This document shows positions 1 to 9,180 of a stretch of 15,000 nucleotides of DNA, one piece after another. The translations under genes and the position numbers were made by a program. Within the stretch, counting starts at the first letter, position 1. Each line of letters starts with the position of its first letter. This DNA is from Trachelipus rathkii (Eukaryota; Arthropoda; Malacostraca; Isopoda; Trachelipodidae). Where the stretch lies: the NCBI GenBank assembly GCA_015478945.1, contig JABUQX010042003.1, positions 12,501 through 27,500 of the forward strand, in the 5' to 3' direction. The notes under the pieces were generated by a model, which had not been told where the DNA came from, did not search any database, and was given only the letters and a program-made list of their open reading frames with translations.

Positions 1-321
1 ACTGTAATATACTATAAGTATAATATACAATATATATTATAATATATATATAATATATATACTATATACACATATATAATATATTATATATATATTAGTA
101 TATAATATATATATGTATATATATTTATATACTCACATATATGATATAACTATCATTTAATATATTATTATATAGATTACTATATATATATATATATATA
201 TGATATAATATATATATAGATATATATATATATATATTATATAACATCACTCACCACTATACATACTATATATATATATATATATATCTATATATATATA
301 TATATGTAGGTGTGTGTGTGT
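1..321. repeat. AT-rich (TA)n satellite ending in a short (TG)n tract
   Basis: This stretch is almost entirely alternating T and A, with scattered interruptions such as TCACTCACCACTATAC near 245-260. It ends in a short GT-rich run at about 307-321. No open frame or other structure is visible. Similar degenerate TA arrays recur throughout the window, which points to a genome with heavy dinucleotide expansion. Confidence 0.9.
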
Positions 322-413
322 ATGCGTCTGTGCGTCTGTTTTGTGGTACAAATGTAATTCTCCTGACTCATGTATAATAATTAATATAAGATGCAATTGA
401 AAAGCCATTGAAC

Positions 414-414
<1 letters not shown>

Positions 415-508
<94 letters not shown>
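415..508. repeat. (TAA)n trinucleotide microsatellite
   Basis: About 31 essentially perfect TAA units run without interruption. On the minus strand they translate as poly-isoleucine, which is an artefact of the repeat and not a protein. The array lies about 65 bp from the donor site of the Beat-like exon, so it falls inside the following intron if that exon is used. Its purity suggests a young, length-variable locus. Confidence 0.97.
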
Positions 509-568
509 CTTCAATAGTAAATTGCACATAATTATATTGTGATAAGTAATTGTGGATGGAGCGCCTTC

Positions 569-574
569 ACTCAC
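569..574 (-). other. 5' splice donor of the Beat-like exon
   Basis: The minus strand reads GTAGTGG then GTGAGT, a near-consensus eukaryotic donor. It lies immediately after the conserved M-V-V-V strand of the Ig domain and leaves a phase-1 junction. Confidence 0.75.
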
Positions 575-710
575 CCACTACAACCATCCGACTCTCGTTT
601 GTGTATGTCCTGAAATGGGGGGCGTCTGCAGACACCTCACATCTGTATGTCCCCGTCGAATTGAAGGTGAGGTTATGCAGGAGCACGCGACGAGCGTTTG
701 ATCTATTCAC
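575..710 (-). CDS. Single internal exon of a Beaten-path (Beat)-like immunoglobulin-superfamily gene
   Basis: The 136-bp exon encodes about 45 residues that form the end of an Ig domain: a V-rich strand with LLHNLTF, then STGTYRCEVSADAPHF, then RMVVV. The Y-x-C of the F strand is intact. The R-C-E-V-S-x-D/E-A-P-x-F signature is characteristic of arthropod Beat proteins, secreted or membrane-anchored adhesion molecules that bind Side receptors during axon guidance. The exon follows a good acceptor (pyrimidine-rich tract then CTACAG, intron AG at 711-712). It is followed by a strong donor GTGAGT at 569-574. It begins in phase 0 and ends after the first base (G) of a codon, which fits the MxVVE-LP junction expected in Beat proteins if the next exon supplies the rest of a Glu codon. 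No other exon is visible. The frame is undamaged, so this is probably functional, but paralog identity cannot be assigned. Confidence 0.8.
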
Positions 711-740
711 CTGTAGAGTAATAAATAATAAAAATAAATC
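711..740 (-). other. 3' splice acceptor of the Beat-like exon
   Basis: On the minus strand a T-rich tract (TTTATTTTTATTATTTATTACTCTACAG) ends exactly where Ig-domain homology begins, with AG at 711-712. It has the expected polypyrimidine/AG form. Translation through the tract gives only an uninformative hydrophobic stretch, which supports splicing here rather than a start codon at 755. Confidence 0.75.
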
Positions 741-947
741 AATAAATAAATTCAATTACAATTTCATGGTTAATGAATTGATTGAACGACAATTCATTTG
801 GATATTTACCTATTTCAATATCACAAAAATAAAAAATAATAAATATATATTTCATGATGAATCGAGCCCGATAGATTTTTTTGTGATAAAATAGTATTTA
901 GAGGATTGTAAATGTATTTATTCATTCGTTTTCAATAGTAATATAAG

Positions 948-949
<2 letters not shown>
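713..949. other. Intron-like AT-rich spacer, no gene seen
   Basis: AT-rich sequence lies upstream of the minus-strand exon. An open frame on the plus strand spans the exon and part of this stretch (550-894), but it is antisense to the Ig coding sequence and its tail is low complexity. It is not a credible gene. Confidence 0.6.
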
Positions 950-994
<45 letters not shown>

Positions 995-1053
995 CTCTCT
1001 CTCTCTCCCTCTCTTCTTCTTTTCTCCTCTTTTTCTCTCTCTCTCTCTCTCTC
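950..1053. repeat. (TC)n microsatellite, compound
   Basis: A run of CT dinucleotides of about 40 bp is followed by interrupted CT, CCT and TTCT units and a second pure CT run ending in CTCGTC. It is a polypyrimidine/polypurine tract able to form H-DNA, and is typical of crustacean introns. Confidence 0.95.
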
Positions 1054-1073
1054 GTCTTTTCTATTCTAGCATA

Positions 1074-1214
1074 GATATATATACACCCCACACACTATAT
1101 TACTATATATCTATATATATATATATATTATATATATATACATTCACTATCATATATTAATATATAAATATATCCTATTACAATATATATATATATATTA
1201 TATAATATATATAT
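1074..1214. repeat. Degenerate (TA)n array
   Basis: TA-rich sequence with brief interruptions (ACACCCCACACAC near 1082, CATTCACTATC near 1141). No other structure is seen. Confidence 0.85.
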
Positions 1215-1524
1215 AGGTTCATTACTTGCAAAAATTTAAATGAAGATATTTATTCGAGTTCTGTTTCGTTTATTTGTGTAAACAAAGTTGTTGTGAATTA
1301 ATTGAGGAGGAGAAGAAAACACGAAGAGGGGAAAGAAGATGAGGGAGGAGAATTTGAGGAAAACACAAGGAGGGAAATCGACGCAAAGTTTCGCTAAAAC
1401 AGAATTCTCTTCTTTTAGAAAAAAAATAAAAACTTTTCCGACCAATGACCTATATTTTCCACACAGATCAAAATTATTGATTTTCTCTGCTGCACTTCAC
1501 TTTTTGGTTAATAGCTTCAATCGC
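1215..1524. other. Unclassified intron-like sequence
   Basis: Complex sequence with a purine-rich block at about 1300-1380 (runs of GGAGGAG, GAAGA and GGGA) between TA arrays. Short open frames occur on both strands (about 70 residues) but are compositionally biased, rich in K/E or F/S, with no recognisable motif. I see no gene or repeat family here. Confidence 0.4.
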
Positions 1525-2024
1525 ATATATAATTTATATATACTAATTACTATTATAATATATATATTATAATAGTATATATATTATATATACTAATTAT
1601 AATATATATATAATATAATATTATATACTACTATATATATTATTATATACTATATAACTATTACAGCCTAAGTCGCGTGTAAAGGTTCCCACTACGCACA
1701 CTCTTTCTCTCTCATGTGTGTATATATATAACCTACCCCAGGAACAGGCAAACCGGTTTTTGATCTGGTCAACTAAATTAAAATAGATAGATAAATAAAA
1801 TAAATTATAGTATATATATATATATATACCACATATATATATATATTATATATATTAAATATTATACACACTATCATATAATATATATATATTATACTAC
1901 CTAACTCTACCTTAAAATAGGAGCATTCCAAGGTTCCAGCCATAAGTATACTAGCTCAATCAATATCAGATCTATATACTATCTAATTATAATATTATAT
2001 ATATATTATATATATATATCATAT

Positions 2025-2071
<47 letters not shown>

Positions 2072-2314
2072 ATATTATATATATATATATAATATATATA
2101 TTATATACCCCTGATATATATAATGATATATATATATATATGTATATATGTATTATATATATAATTATATATATATATATATATATAAATACATATATTA
2201 TATATATATATTATATATATATAACTATATATTATTATATATATATATAACTCACCATAACTATATAATATTACTATATATATATATAATAATATATATA
2301 TTATATACTATAAT

Positions 2315-2357
<43 letters not shown>

Positions 2358-2506
2358 TAATCATATATATATGTTATATATTATATATATATATATATAT
2401 ATATTATATACTATATATATAACTATTATATATATAATAATATATATATATATATATATATATAAGTATATATAATTATATATACATATTATAAAATTAA
2501 TATTCA
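1525..2506. repeat. Interrupted (TA)n satellite block
   Basis: Long TA arrays are broken by two islands of complex sequence: about 1662-1800 (with GTCGCGTGTAAAGG and CCGGTTTTTGATCTGG) and about 1900-1980 (with GGAGCATTCCAAGGTTCCAGCC). The islands resemble fragments of older transposons, but I cannot name them. The final array (about 1985-2500) directly abuts the left end of the foldback element, and a TA array also abuts its right end. Confidence 0.8.
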
Positions 2507-2546
2507 TTATCGCAGTTCCAAGCACTGACATCGCCTTGGTTCCTGC

Positions 2547-2598
2547 ACCGCTCCTCACCGCAACACACCATACCGCACCGCACCACACCACACCACAT
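2547..2598 (+). repeat. Subterminal CACC/CGCAC minisatellite, left
   Basis: Irregular 5-10-bp units (CACCGCAC, CACCACAC) lie about 40 bp from the left end of the element. The inverted partner on the right is more than twice as long, so the array has changed length since the arms separated. Confidence 0.8.
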
Positions 2599-2663
2599 CT
2601 AGTAACGGATGGAGTCTGCGACGTGGTATCTTCCTCAAGCTTGATACCCCCTTTGTGGCTGAC

Positions 2664-2688
2664 GTAACCTTGTCGTAGACGAGGTTTT
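2664..2688. repeat. 25-bp dyad 1, left arm (outermost)
   Basis: Inverted arms GTAACCTTGTC and GACGAGGTTTT flank a 3-base centre (GTA), with one G-T type mismatch in the stem and an imperfect outer end. It belongs to a set of six similar dyads, three per arm. Confidence 0.65.
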
Positions 2689-2896
2689 GAGGCTGTGCCC
2701 CCCCGGAGGGGGTGCTGGCCCACCAACTAGGAAATGACCGTAGAATGATGAAATTTGGTATACACCCTTCTTATAAGGTATTCTCGATACAGAAGAGGTA
2801 AAGTAACACTACGCCCACTGGGTAAAGTAACACTACGCCCAAAACTTTGGAAATGATCATAGAGGGACGAAATTTTGTATACTCTATTCCAATAAA

Positions 2897-2921
2897 GTAA
2901 CCTCATCGTAGACAAGGTTAC
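2897..2921. repeat. 25-bp dyad 2, left arm
   Basis: Stem GTAACCT pairs with AGGTTAC, with partial pairing extended inward (CATC/GACA). It has the same length and position in the repeat unit as the other dyads. Confidence 0.65.
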
Positions 2922-3145
2922 GTGGCCGTGCACCCCCTGGATCGGGTGCTGGCCCCTCCAAGTAGGAAATGACAGTAGAATGATAAAACTTGGTATACAT
3001 CATTCTTATAAGGCAACCTCAACGCAACCGTGGTAAAGTGACACTATATGGTGACACTATATGGTGTTATGGTGCTGCAACTGAGCCCCAATACCTTGAA
3101 AATGGTCGTAGAATGATGAAACATGGTATACACCTTGCTTATAAG

Positions 3146-3170
3146 GTAACTTCGTCGCACACGAAGTTAC
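3146..3170. repeat. 25-bp dyad 3, left arm (perfect 10-bp stem)
   Basis: GTAACTTCGT and ACGAAGTTAC are perfect inverted copies around the 5-base centre CGCAC. Compared with the GTAACCTCGT-type dyads, a C to T change on one side is matched by a G to A change on the other, so pairing is kept. Confidence 0.75.
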
Positions 3171-3364
3171 ATATCGCTTCGCTCACAGACTGTTGAGGAT
3201 GAGCCCCAAAATCTTGGAAATTGGCGTAGAAGGATAAAATTTAGAGAACACAAAGAAGAGGAAGGATAAATAGGACTGGCGGAAGAGCACGGAGCTTGAG
3301 TTGACTTAAGGGTCTTATTTTCAAATATTAATTATTTTTAATTTTATTATTTATTAAAAAAAAA

Positions 3365-4199
3365 AATTCAAATTTTTATTTATTTTGGTTTTGTTTAAAA
3401 CATTTTGTTTTTACTGAAATTTTTATTCTTTTCATGTATATAACGTGAAAATTTTGCTTTTTTAACACCCTAAAGCAGTAAATCAGTATATTAGTAAATC
3501 AAACCACCCACTCCACCCCTCCCACCCATCCATGATCTATTGATATATTGATCTGTTGATCTATTGATCTATTGATTCAAGTCATATTTTGAATAACATA
3601 ACACAAAACTTTTATTTATTTTTATTTCATTTTGTTTAAAAATATTTTTTTAACCAAAATTTTCATTCTTTTTTGTGCTTATAATTTAAAAAATTTGCAT
3701 TTTAACACACACTAAAGCAGTAAATCAGTAAATCAAAACACCCACCCACCCCCTCCCACCCATCCATTATCTATTGATCTATTGATCTACTGATCTATTG
3801 ATCTATTGTTCCAAGTCATATTTTGTATAACATAACACAAAACTTTTATATATTTTTTATTTTATTTTGTTTAAAAATATATTTTTTTTACCAAAATTTT
3901 TATTCTTTTTATGTTTATAACTTAAAAAAATTGCATTTTTACACACCCTAAAGCATTAAATCAGTAAATCAGTAAATCGAACAACCCACACCACCCCTCC
4001 TACCCCGCCCATGATCTATTGATCTATTGATCTATTAATGTATTGATTCAAACCATATTTTGTATAACATAAAACAAAACTTATTTATTTAAAAAATATA
4101 TATTTTTAACTAAAATTTTAATTTTTTTTATGTTTATTAATTAAAAAATTTGCGTTTTTACACCCCTAAAGTAGTAAATCAGAAAATCAGTAAATCAAA
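3365..4199 (+). repeat. Inner tandem array, left arm (about four ~215-240-bp units)
   Basis: Each unit contains, in order: AACATAACACAAAACTTTTA; an AT-rich stretch with TTTTGTTTAAAAATAT; TTTGCATTTTTACACCC; CTAAAGCAGTAAATCAG; a C-rich tract (CCCACCCCTCCCACCCATCC); and several GATCTATT octamers. The units share the same order but differ in the number of octamers and TAAATCAG repeats. The 3' tail of the last unit (C-rich tract and octamers, 4200-4300) has no partner in the right arm. Confidence 0.85.
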
Positions 4200-4200
4200 T

Positions 4201-4300
4201 CACCCGCCTGCTCTCCTCCTCCACCCTCCCACCCTCCCACCCTCCCACCCTCCCCACCCTCCCACCCTCCCATGATCTATTGATCTATTGATCTATTGAT
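4201..4300 (+). repeat. C-rich (CCCTCCCA)n and (GATCTATT)n minisatellites at the inner edge of the left arm
   Basis: A run of CCCTCCCAC-type units (about 4220-4272) is followed by GATCTATT octamers. It is the most expanded C-rich tract in the element, and the minus strand carries many GGG runs able to form a G-quadruplex. Confidence 0.8.
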
Positions 4301-4309
4301 CTCTTGTTT

Positions 4310-4936
4310 CAAACGTCACATTTCGAGTATCAATTTTGGATAAAAATAACAATAACAATAAGTTTTATCACACATCAAAGAATATATGCTAACGTAACAA
4401 AGTTTTCACATTAATAAAGCTAACATAGAATCACCTGAACTAAGAATATACGTAAAACGACAAACCTAACATATCTTAAGCACGAATAAACTGCTAACAT
4501 TAACAAAGTTCCATACCTAACAACAGTAAAGTAACTAATAACGTAACTTATGCATACCTCGTCAAGCATATCTCTAACAAATCATATGTTTTAATTTTAC
4601 ATTAACATAGTAATATTTAACAAAAATTTATCATAACTTTGTCTAATTATCATACTGATCAACGAACATATGATACCGTAACAAAGCTTTTTATATTAAC
4701 ATAGTAATATTTAACAAAAATTTACCAAAACTTTACCTAACTCTCATAATACCCAACGGATAGCTACAAACATAACAAAGTTTTATCCTCAGTAAAGCTA
4801 AACTATAAACATAACATACTTAACAACTTACCAAAAAAAAGCTAATATCGTGGGAGGTAAAACAAGTTTTCATTTTTACATATAATATTCATTGAAAAGA
4901 GCGTTATATAAATGTATAAAAACATATATGTTTATT
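4310..4936. repeat. AT-rich core flank with 94-bp-offset direct repeats
   Basis: Gene-free A/T-rich sequence with recurrent AACAAAGTTTT and CTAACATA motifs. One 30-base segment (ATTAACATAGTAATATTTAA plus ten more bases) occurs identically at 4601-4630 and 4695-4724. This suggests a degenerate tandem array of about 94 bp, unlike the repeats of the arms. Confidence 0.65.
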
Positions 4937-5480
4937 TTAAATATATTTATTCATCTGAACAAGGGACATATGATTCAGCATAAATTGAGCATGTTCTATA
5001 TATCTCTTTAGAGATTCAACTCCCTCTGAAAGGATGCAAGTATAAATGCATTCTGCAGCACTAATCCATTCTTCTGCATATTCAGTTTCAATAGCACTCA
5101 TTCTCTCATGCCAGAGAGAAGTAAACTTTTCCACTTTGTTAGTTATTAGCATACTCCTGTATATCCCGTTACAAGATAAACCACATGTTTCAGTGTAAAT
5201 ATCTTAGATTATCCCATGAGTATTTATGTATTAAGTCCTCAAGTATTTCGACGTCGTCAAAATGGGATGCTAATTCGTTTTTCATTTTAGCCAATGCTGT
5301 AATATTTTCAGATGAACGAACTGTGAACCCTATACAAGTTCGCCAGAATGTGGAATTATCGAAGAGCTTCCAATAGTTGCATACATTAAAGCTTTTAATA
5401 TTGTCACACTACGAGAAAACAACCTCTATTCTATTAAAACCTCTCACACTGTCTCCACCGATAGATATTTCACTACGCAT
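4937..5480 (-). pseudogene. Decayed unknown gene, minus strand of the foldback core
   Basis: An ATG at 5480 opens a frame running to a stop at 5190-5192, with one internal TAG at 5409-5411. It then continues in another frame as an open segment ending at 4937 (residues MLITNKVEKF to the end). The composition is protein-like (mixed charged and aromatic residues, e.g. NYWKLFDNSTFW and SLWHERMSAIETEY) and unlike the flanking AT repeats. One nonsense change and one frameshift indicate decay. I recognise no transposase, polymerase or integrase motif. The last part, IYTCILSEGVESLKRYI, aligns closely with a segment of the plus-strand neighbour and loosely resembles an ankyrin-type helix pair. The start lies 30 bp from the start region of the divergent neighbour, suggesting a shared promoter region. 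Function is unknown. Confidence 0.55.
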
Positions 5481-5508
5481 GATACACACACGTTATACAC
5501 CCCTTTAG
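5481..5508. promoter_or_regulatory. Candidate bidirectional promoter region between the two core genes
   Basis: Only about 28 bp (GATACACACACGTTATACAC and following bases) separate the apparent ends of the two divergent open frames. No clear TATA or Inr assignment is possible. The call rests on the head-to-head layout alone, and the true starts may lie elsewhere because both genes are damaged. Confidence 0.25.
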
Positions 5509-6313
5509 CATGTCCTTCTTGATAAATATAAGTCAAAACGGGAAATTGTACAATGGAAAATCAACATCCCGAAAAGTGATGTATCCTTCTTATATAGAAG
5601 AAAGCCCGACGACTTTGAATATTTTAGATGTCGTGATTACTATGGTATAACAAGCGTGTTTTTATGACTTCGGATGAATTACTTTGTGTGTGCCAACATG
5701 CTGAAGATTGGGCTAATGAACACTTTAAGTCCCACAACATCTTACACCGATGGGCGCTAGTTATCAGTGGGGATGAAGAGGAAGCTGTTAAACGACTTGC
5801 TCTGACATTTTCAAAATATCATGGTACGGACAGTATATATGTTAGAGTATTTCAAAGGTGTAAAGATACAGGGATATTTGAACCTACATCTTATGGAATC
5901 TAAATTAAAGGCTCACATCGAATAAAATATCTGTCTCACGTTCGTAAAATAATAATAAATCAGTTAAAGAAAACGGAAATGCAGGCTAATTATGTCACTG
6001 TGGCTCATTATATGCTGTATCAGGGATATTATACCTTTAAAAAAAGTTAGCTGTCGATTCTTTAAATATTATTGACTAGTTCTTAACCTCTATAGATGTA
6101 CATAAATGTTTTCGCCAGCTTACGGAGCAGTGGTTAGAATCTATTTACCAAACTGATCTATCTAGTAAACAAATTTTAGTGTCTGAACGTGAACTTTTTA
6201 CATATGTAATCCGTGATGGAATCGAGGAAGTGAAGAAATTTCTTAGATTTAACGATGAAAATGACTGGTATTTGTGTAAAGACTTAGCGCTTTTAAATCT
6301 TAAGTCCTCGTAA
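5509..6313 (+). pseudogene. Decayed unknown gene, plus strand of the foldback core
   Basis: Three open segments lie in order. The first is 5509-5667, with VQWKINIP and RRKPDDFEYFRC. The second is 5664-5903, starting MTSDELLCVCQHAEDWANEHF; its frame continues past a TAA at 5901-5903 to 6050 with YLSHVRK and AHYMLYQGYY. The third is 6080-6313, with LTEQWLESIYQTDLSS and ELFTYVIRDGIEEVKKFL, ending LLNLKSS. Segments 1 and 2 are out of frame with an ATGA overlap at 5664-5667. The in-frame stop and a second frameshift suggest one gene of about 265 codons. No known family is recognised. The C-terminal part is similar to the minus-strand neighbour, so the two look like divergent paralogs. The WALVISGDEEEAVKR and RDGIEEVKK stretches recall ankyrin-like helices, but this is weak. 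Confidence 0.55.
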
Positions 6314-6334
6314 AAATAATATGAACGTGATGAA

Positions 6335-6562
6335 CATTGATATATATATAATATATATTTTATATATATATATATATATATATTATATATTATATATATA
6401 TATATATATTATATATATATATAAATATATATACATAACATATTTATATATATATATATATATATATAATATCTCTCTATATATATATATATATATAAAA
6501 ATATATATATATATATATATATTATAATATATAAGTTATATATATATATATATATATATATT
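6335..6562. repeat. (TA)n array in the foldback core
   Basis: TA dinucleotides with short A- or C-containing interruptions (CTCTCTA near 6473). It starts within about 25 bp of the stop codon of the plus-strand gene. Confidence 0.9.
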
Positions 6563-6567
6563 GTCAC

Positions 6568-7157
<590 letters not shown>

Positions 7158-7948
7158 GTTTGATTTACTGATTTACTGCTTTAGGGGTGTAAAACGCAAA
7201 TTTTTTAAGTTATAAACTTATATAGTTTTTTTTTTTAGTAAATATATATATTTTTTAAACAAAAAATAAAAATAAATAAAAGTTTTGTGTTATGTTATAC
7301 AAAATATGGTTTGAATCAACAGATCAATAGATCAATATATTATGGGCGGGGTGGGAGGGGTGGCGTGGGTGGTTTGATTTACTGCTTTAGGGTGTTTAAA
7401 AATGCAAATTTTTTAAGTTATAAGCATAAAAAGAATCAAGATTTTGGTAAAAAATATATTTTTAAACAAAATAAAAAAAAAATAAATAAAAGTTTTGTGT
7501 TATGTTATGACTTGAATCAATAGATATGACTTGAATCAATAGATCAATAGATCAGTATATCAATAGATCATGGATGGGTGGGAGGGTGGTGGTTTGATTT
7601 ACTGTTTTACTGATTTACTGATTTAGGGTGTGTAAAAATGCAACTTTTTTAAGTTATAAGCATAAAAATAATAAAAATGTTGGTAAAAAATATATTTCTA
7701 AACAAAATAAAATAAAAATAAATAACAGTTTTGTGTTATGCTATGCAAAATATGACTTGAACCAATAGATCAATAGATCATAGATAGATGGGAGGGGTGG
7801 GTGTGTGGTTTGATTTACTGATTTACTTATTTACTTATTTAGGGTGTTAAAAACGCAATTTTTTTACGTTATAAACATGAAATGAATTAAAATTTTAGTA
7901 AAAACAAAATGTTTTTAAAAACAAAAATAAATAAATATATATATATAT

Positions 7949-7982
<34 letters not shown>

Positions 7983-8045
7983 ATATATTATATTATATAT
8001 ATTATATATATATATATATATATAATAAATAAATATATATAAAAA

Positions 8046-8097
<52 letters not shown>

Positions 8098-8130
8098 TAA
8101 ATAATAAAATTTAAAAAATTAATATTTGAA
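7158..8130 (-). repeat. Inner tandem array, right arm, including a TA expansion
   Basis: Four inverted units with GTTTGATTTACTG, a GGGTGT-AAAAATGCAA block, and TTTTGTGTTATG. G-rich tracts occur at 7344-7372, 7571-7592 and 7789-7808. A local duplication of TATGACTTGAATCAATAGAT is seen at about 7507-7545. The stretch about 7934-8097 is a (TA)n expansion. Confidence 0.8.
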
Positions 8131-8209
8131 AATAAGATCCTCAAATCAACTCAAGCCACGTGCTCTTTCACCAGTCCTATTTATCCTTCCTCTTCTTTGT
8201 GTTCTAGAA

Positions 8210-8845
8210 ATTTCATTCTTCTACGCCAATTTCTAAGGTTTTGGAGCTCAGCCCCAACACCCTATGAGCGTAGTGATTCGCAACTTCGTGTGCGACGACG
8301 TTATGTTATAAGAAAGGTGTATACCACGTTTCTTCATTCTACGACCATTTTCAAGGTATTGGGGCTCAGCCCCAACACCATATGGGCGTAGTGTAACTTT
8401 ACCTAGGCTGCGTTGAGGCTACCTTATAAGAATGGTGTATACCAAGTTTTATCATTATACTGTCAATTCCTACTTGGAGGGGCCAGCACCCTCTCCAGGG
8501 GGTTCATGGCCACGCAACCTTGTCTGCGACGAGGTTACCTTATTGTAATGGAGTATAAGAAGGGTGTACACCAGCTTTCTTTCTTCTATGATCATTTCTA
8601 AGGTTTTGGGACTCTGCGCCAACACCCAGTGGGCGTTTTGTCACTTTACCTCTTCTGTATCGAGGATACTGTAAAAGAAGGGTGTAAACCAAATTTCATC
8701 ATTCTACGGTCATTTCCTACTTGATGGGGCAAGTACTTCCCTCCGGAGGGTGCACAGCCACGAAATCTTGTCTACGACGAGGTTACGTCAGCCCCGAAAG
8801 GAAGTTTGAAGAAGATGCCATGTAGCAGACTCCATTCGTTACTTA
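8210..8845 (-). repeat. Outer tandem repeat array, right arm
   Basis: Inverted partner of 2600-3240. On the plus strand it shows copies of GGTGTATACCA, TTTCATCATTCTAC and GGCTCAGCCCCAACACC. Dyads lie at 8281, 8514 and 8762, with spacings of 233 and 248 bp against 233 and 249 bp in the left arm. Confidence 0.75.
8514..8538. repeat. 25-bp dyad, right arm (middle)
   Basis: GCAACCTTGTC and GACGAGGTTAC lie around a short centre. It is the counterpart of 2897-2921. The related dyads at about 8279-8303 and 8762-8786 complete the right-arm set. Confidence 0.65.
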
Positions 8846-8846
8846 G

Positions 8847-8981
8847 TGCGGTGTGGTGCGGTGTGGTGTGGTGTGTGTGGTGATGTTGGGTGTGCGGTGT
8901 GGTGTGGTTGGTGTGGTGTGGTGTGGTGCTGGTGTGGTGTGGTGTGGTGCGGTGTGGTGCGGTGTGATGCGGTGCGGTGCA
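8847..8981 (-). repeat. Subterminal GGTGTGGTGC minisatellite, right
   Basis: Irregular GGTGTGGTGCGGTGTG units are the inverted counterpart of the short left array, and expanded. On the minus strand they translate into a His/Thr/Pro-rich frame that is an artefact of the repeat. Confidence 0.85.
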
Positions 8982-9023
8982 GGAACCAAGGTGGTGTCAA
9001 TGCTTTGAACTGCGATAATAAAT

Positions 9024-9044
9024 AAAATATATATATATATAATA

Positions 9045-9100
<56 letters not shown>

Positions 9101-9150
9101 ATATATATATATCATATATATATATTATATAATATATATATATATATAAT
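9024..9150. repeat. (TA)n array at the right edge of the foldback element
   Basis: Nearly pure TA repeat starting within about 10 bp of the element terminus. With the TA array at 1985-2500 on the other side, it suggests insertion into a TA satellite, or loss of the target duplication in it. Confidence 0.9.
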
Positions 9151-9180
9151 TTACGATGCATACATACACTACATACATAC

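Larger units (their letters stand above)
2600..3240 (+). repeat. Outer tandem repeat array, left arm
   Basis: A recurring half-unit contains GTAGAATGATGAAATTTGGT, followed by ATACACC and TTATAAGG. Copies start near 2749, 2862, 2972, 3106 and 3225, about 110-135 bp apart. Alternate half-units carry a 25-bp dyad (2664, 2897, 3146), so the true period is about 240 bp. The same arrangement appears inverted at about 8210-8845. Confidence 0.75.
2507..4199 (+). repeat. Left inverted arm of the foldback element
   Basis: Order from the end inward: terminus TTATCGCAGTTC; CACC-rich minisatellite (about 2547-2598); outer array with dyads (2600-3240); a boundary segment (GAAGAGGAAGGATAAATAGG near 3255); an AT-rich bridge (3300-3360); and four inner units, each with the signature CCTAAAGCAGTAAATCAG at about 3467, 3707, 3946 and 4162. 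Every block has a reverse-complement partner in the right arm in the same order. Scattered substitutions and small indels show that the arms have aged independently. Confidence 0.85.
7158..9018 (-). repeat. Right inverted arm of the foldback element
   Basis: Read on the minus strand from 9018 it mirrors the left arm. It is longer for two reasons: the CGGTGTGGTG minisatellite is expanded (8847-8981, against about 50 bp on the left), and a TA array at about 7934-8097 has grown where the left arm has only an AT-rich bridge. The inner units begin with GTTTGATTTACTG at 7159, 7372, 7591 and 7808, spaced 213-219 bp. The innermost pair of units in the two arms shares the variant GCGTTTT(T)ACACCCCTAAAG, so units match one to one. 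Confidence 0.85.

Noticed and set aside
550..894. 114-codon plus-strand frame
   Set aside because: It is antisense to the Ig exon, which has a family signature and matching splice sites; the rest is AT-rich intron-like sequence.
2148..2726. Open frames of 70 and 121 codons rich in Tyr and Ile
   Set aside because: They are translations of TA satellites and of the CACC minisatellite in the left arm; no protein-like composition or motif.
2600..4300. CRISPR-like regular spacing of repeats
   Set aside because: Whole units repeat, including the between-motif sequence, so these are tandem repeats in a eukaryotic element with no unique spacers.
4937..6313. Assignment of the core genes to an endogenous nimavirus or herpesvirus-transposon hybrid
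   Set aside because: Attractive for a decapod genome, but no viral hallmark motif (polymerase, integrase, capsid, packaging) is visible; left as an untested possibility.
8843..9115. His/Thr/Pro-rich 90-codon frame on the minus strand
   Set aside because: Translation of the GGTGTGGTGC minisatellite and a TA array.
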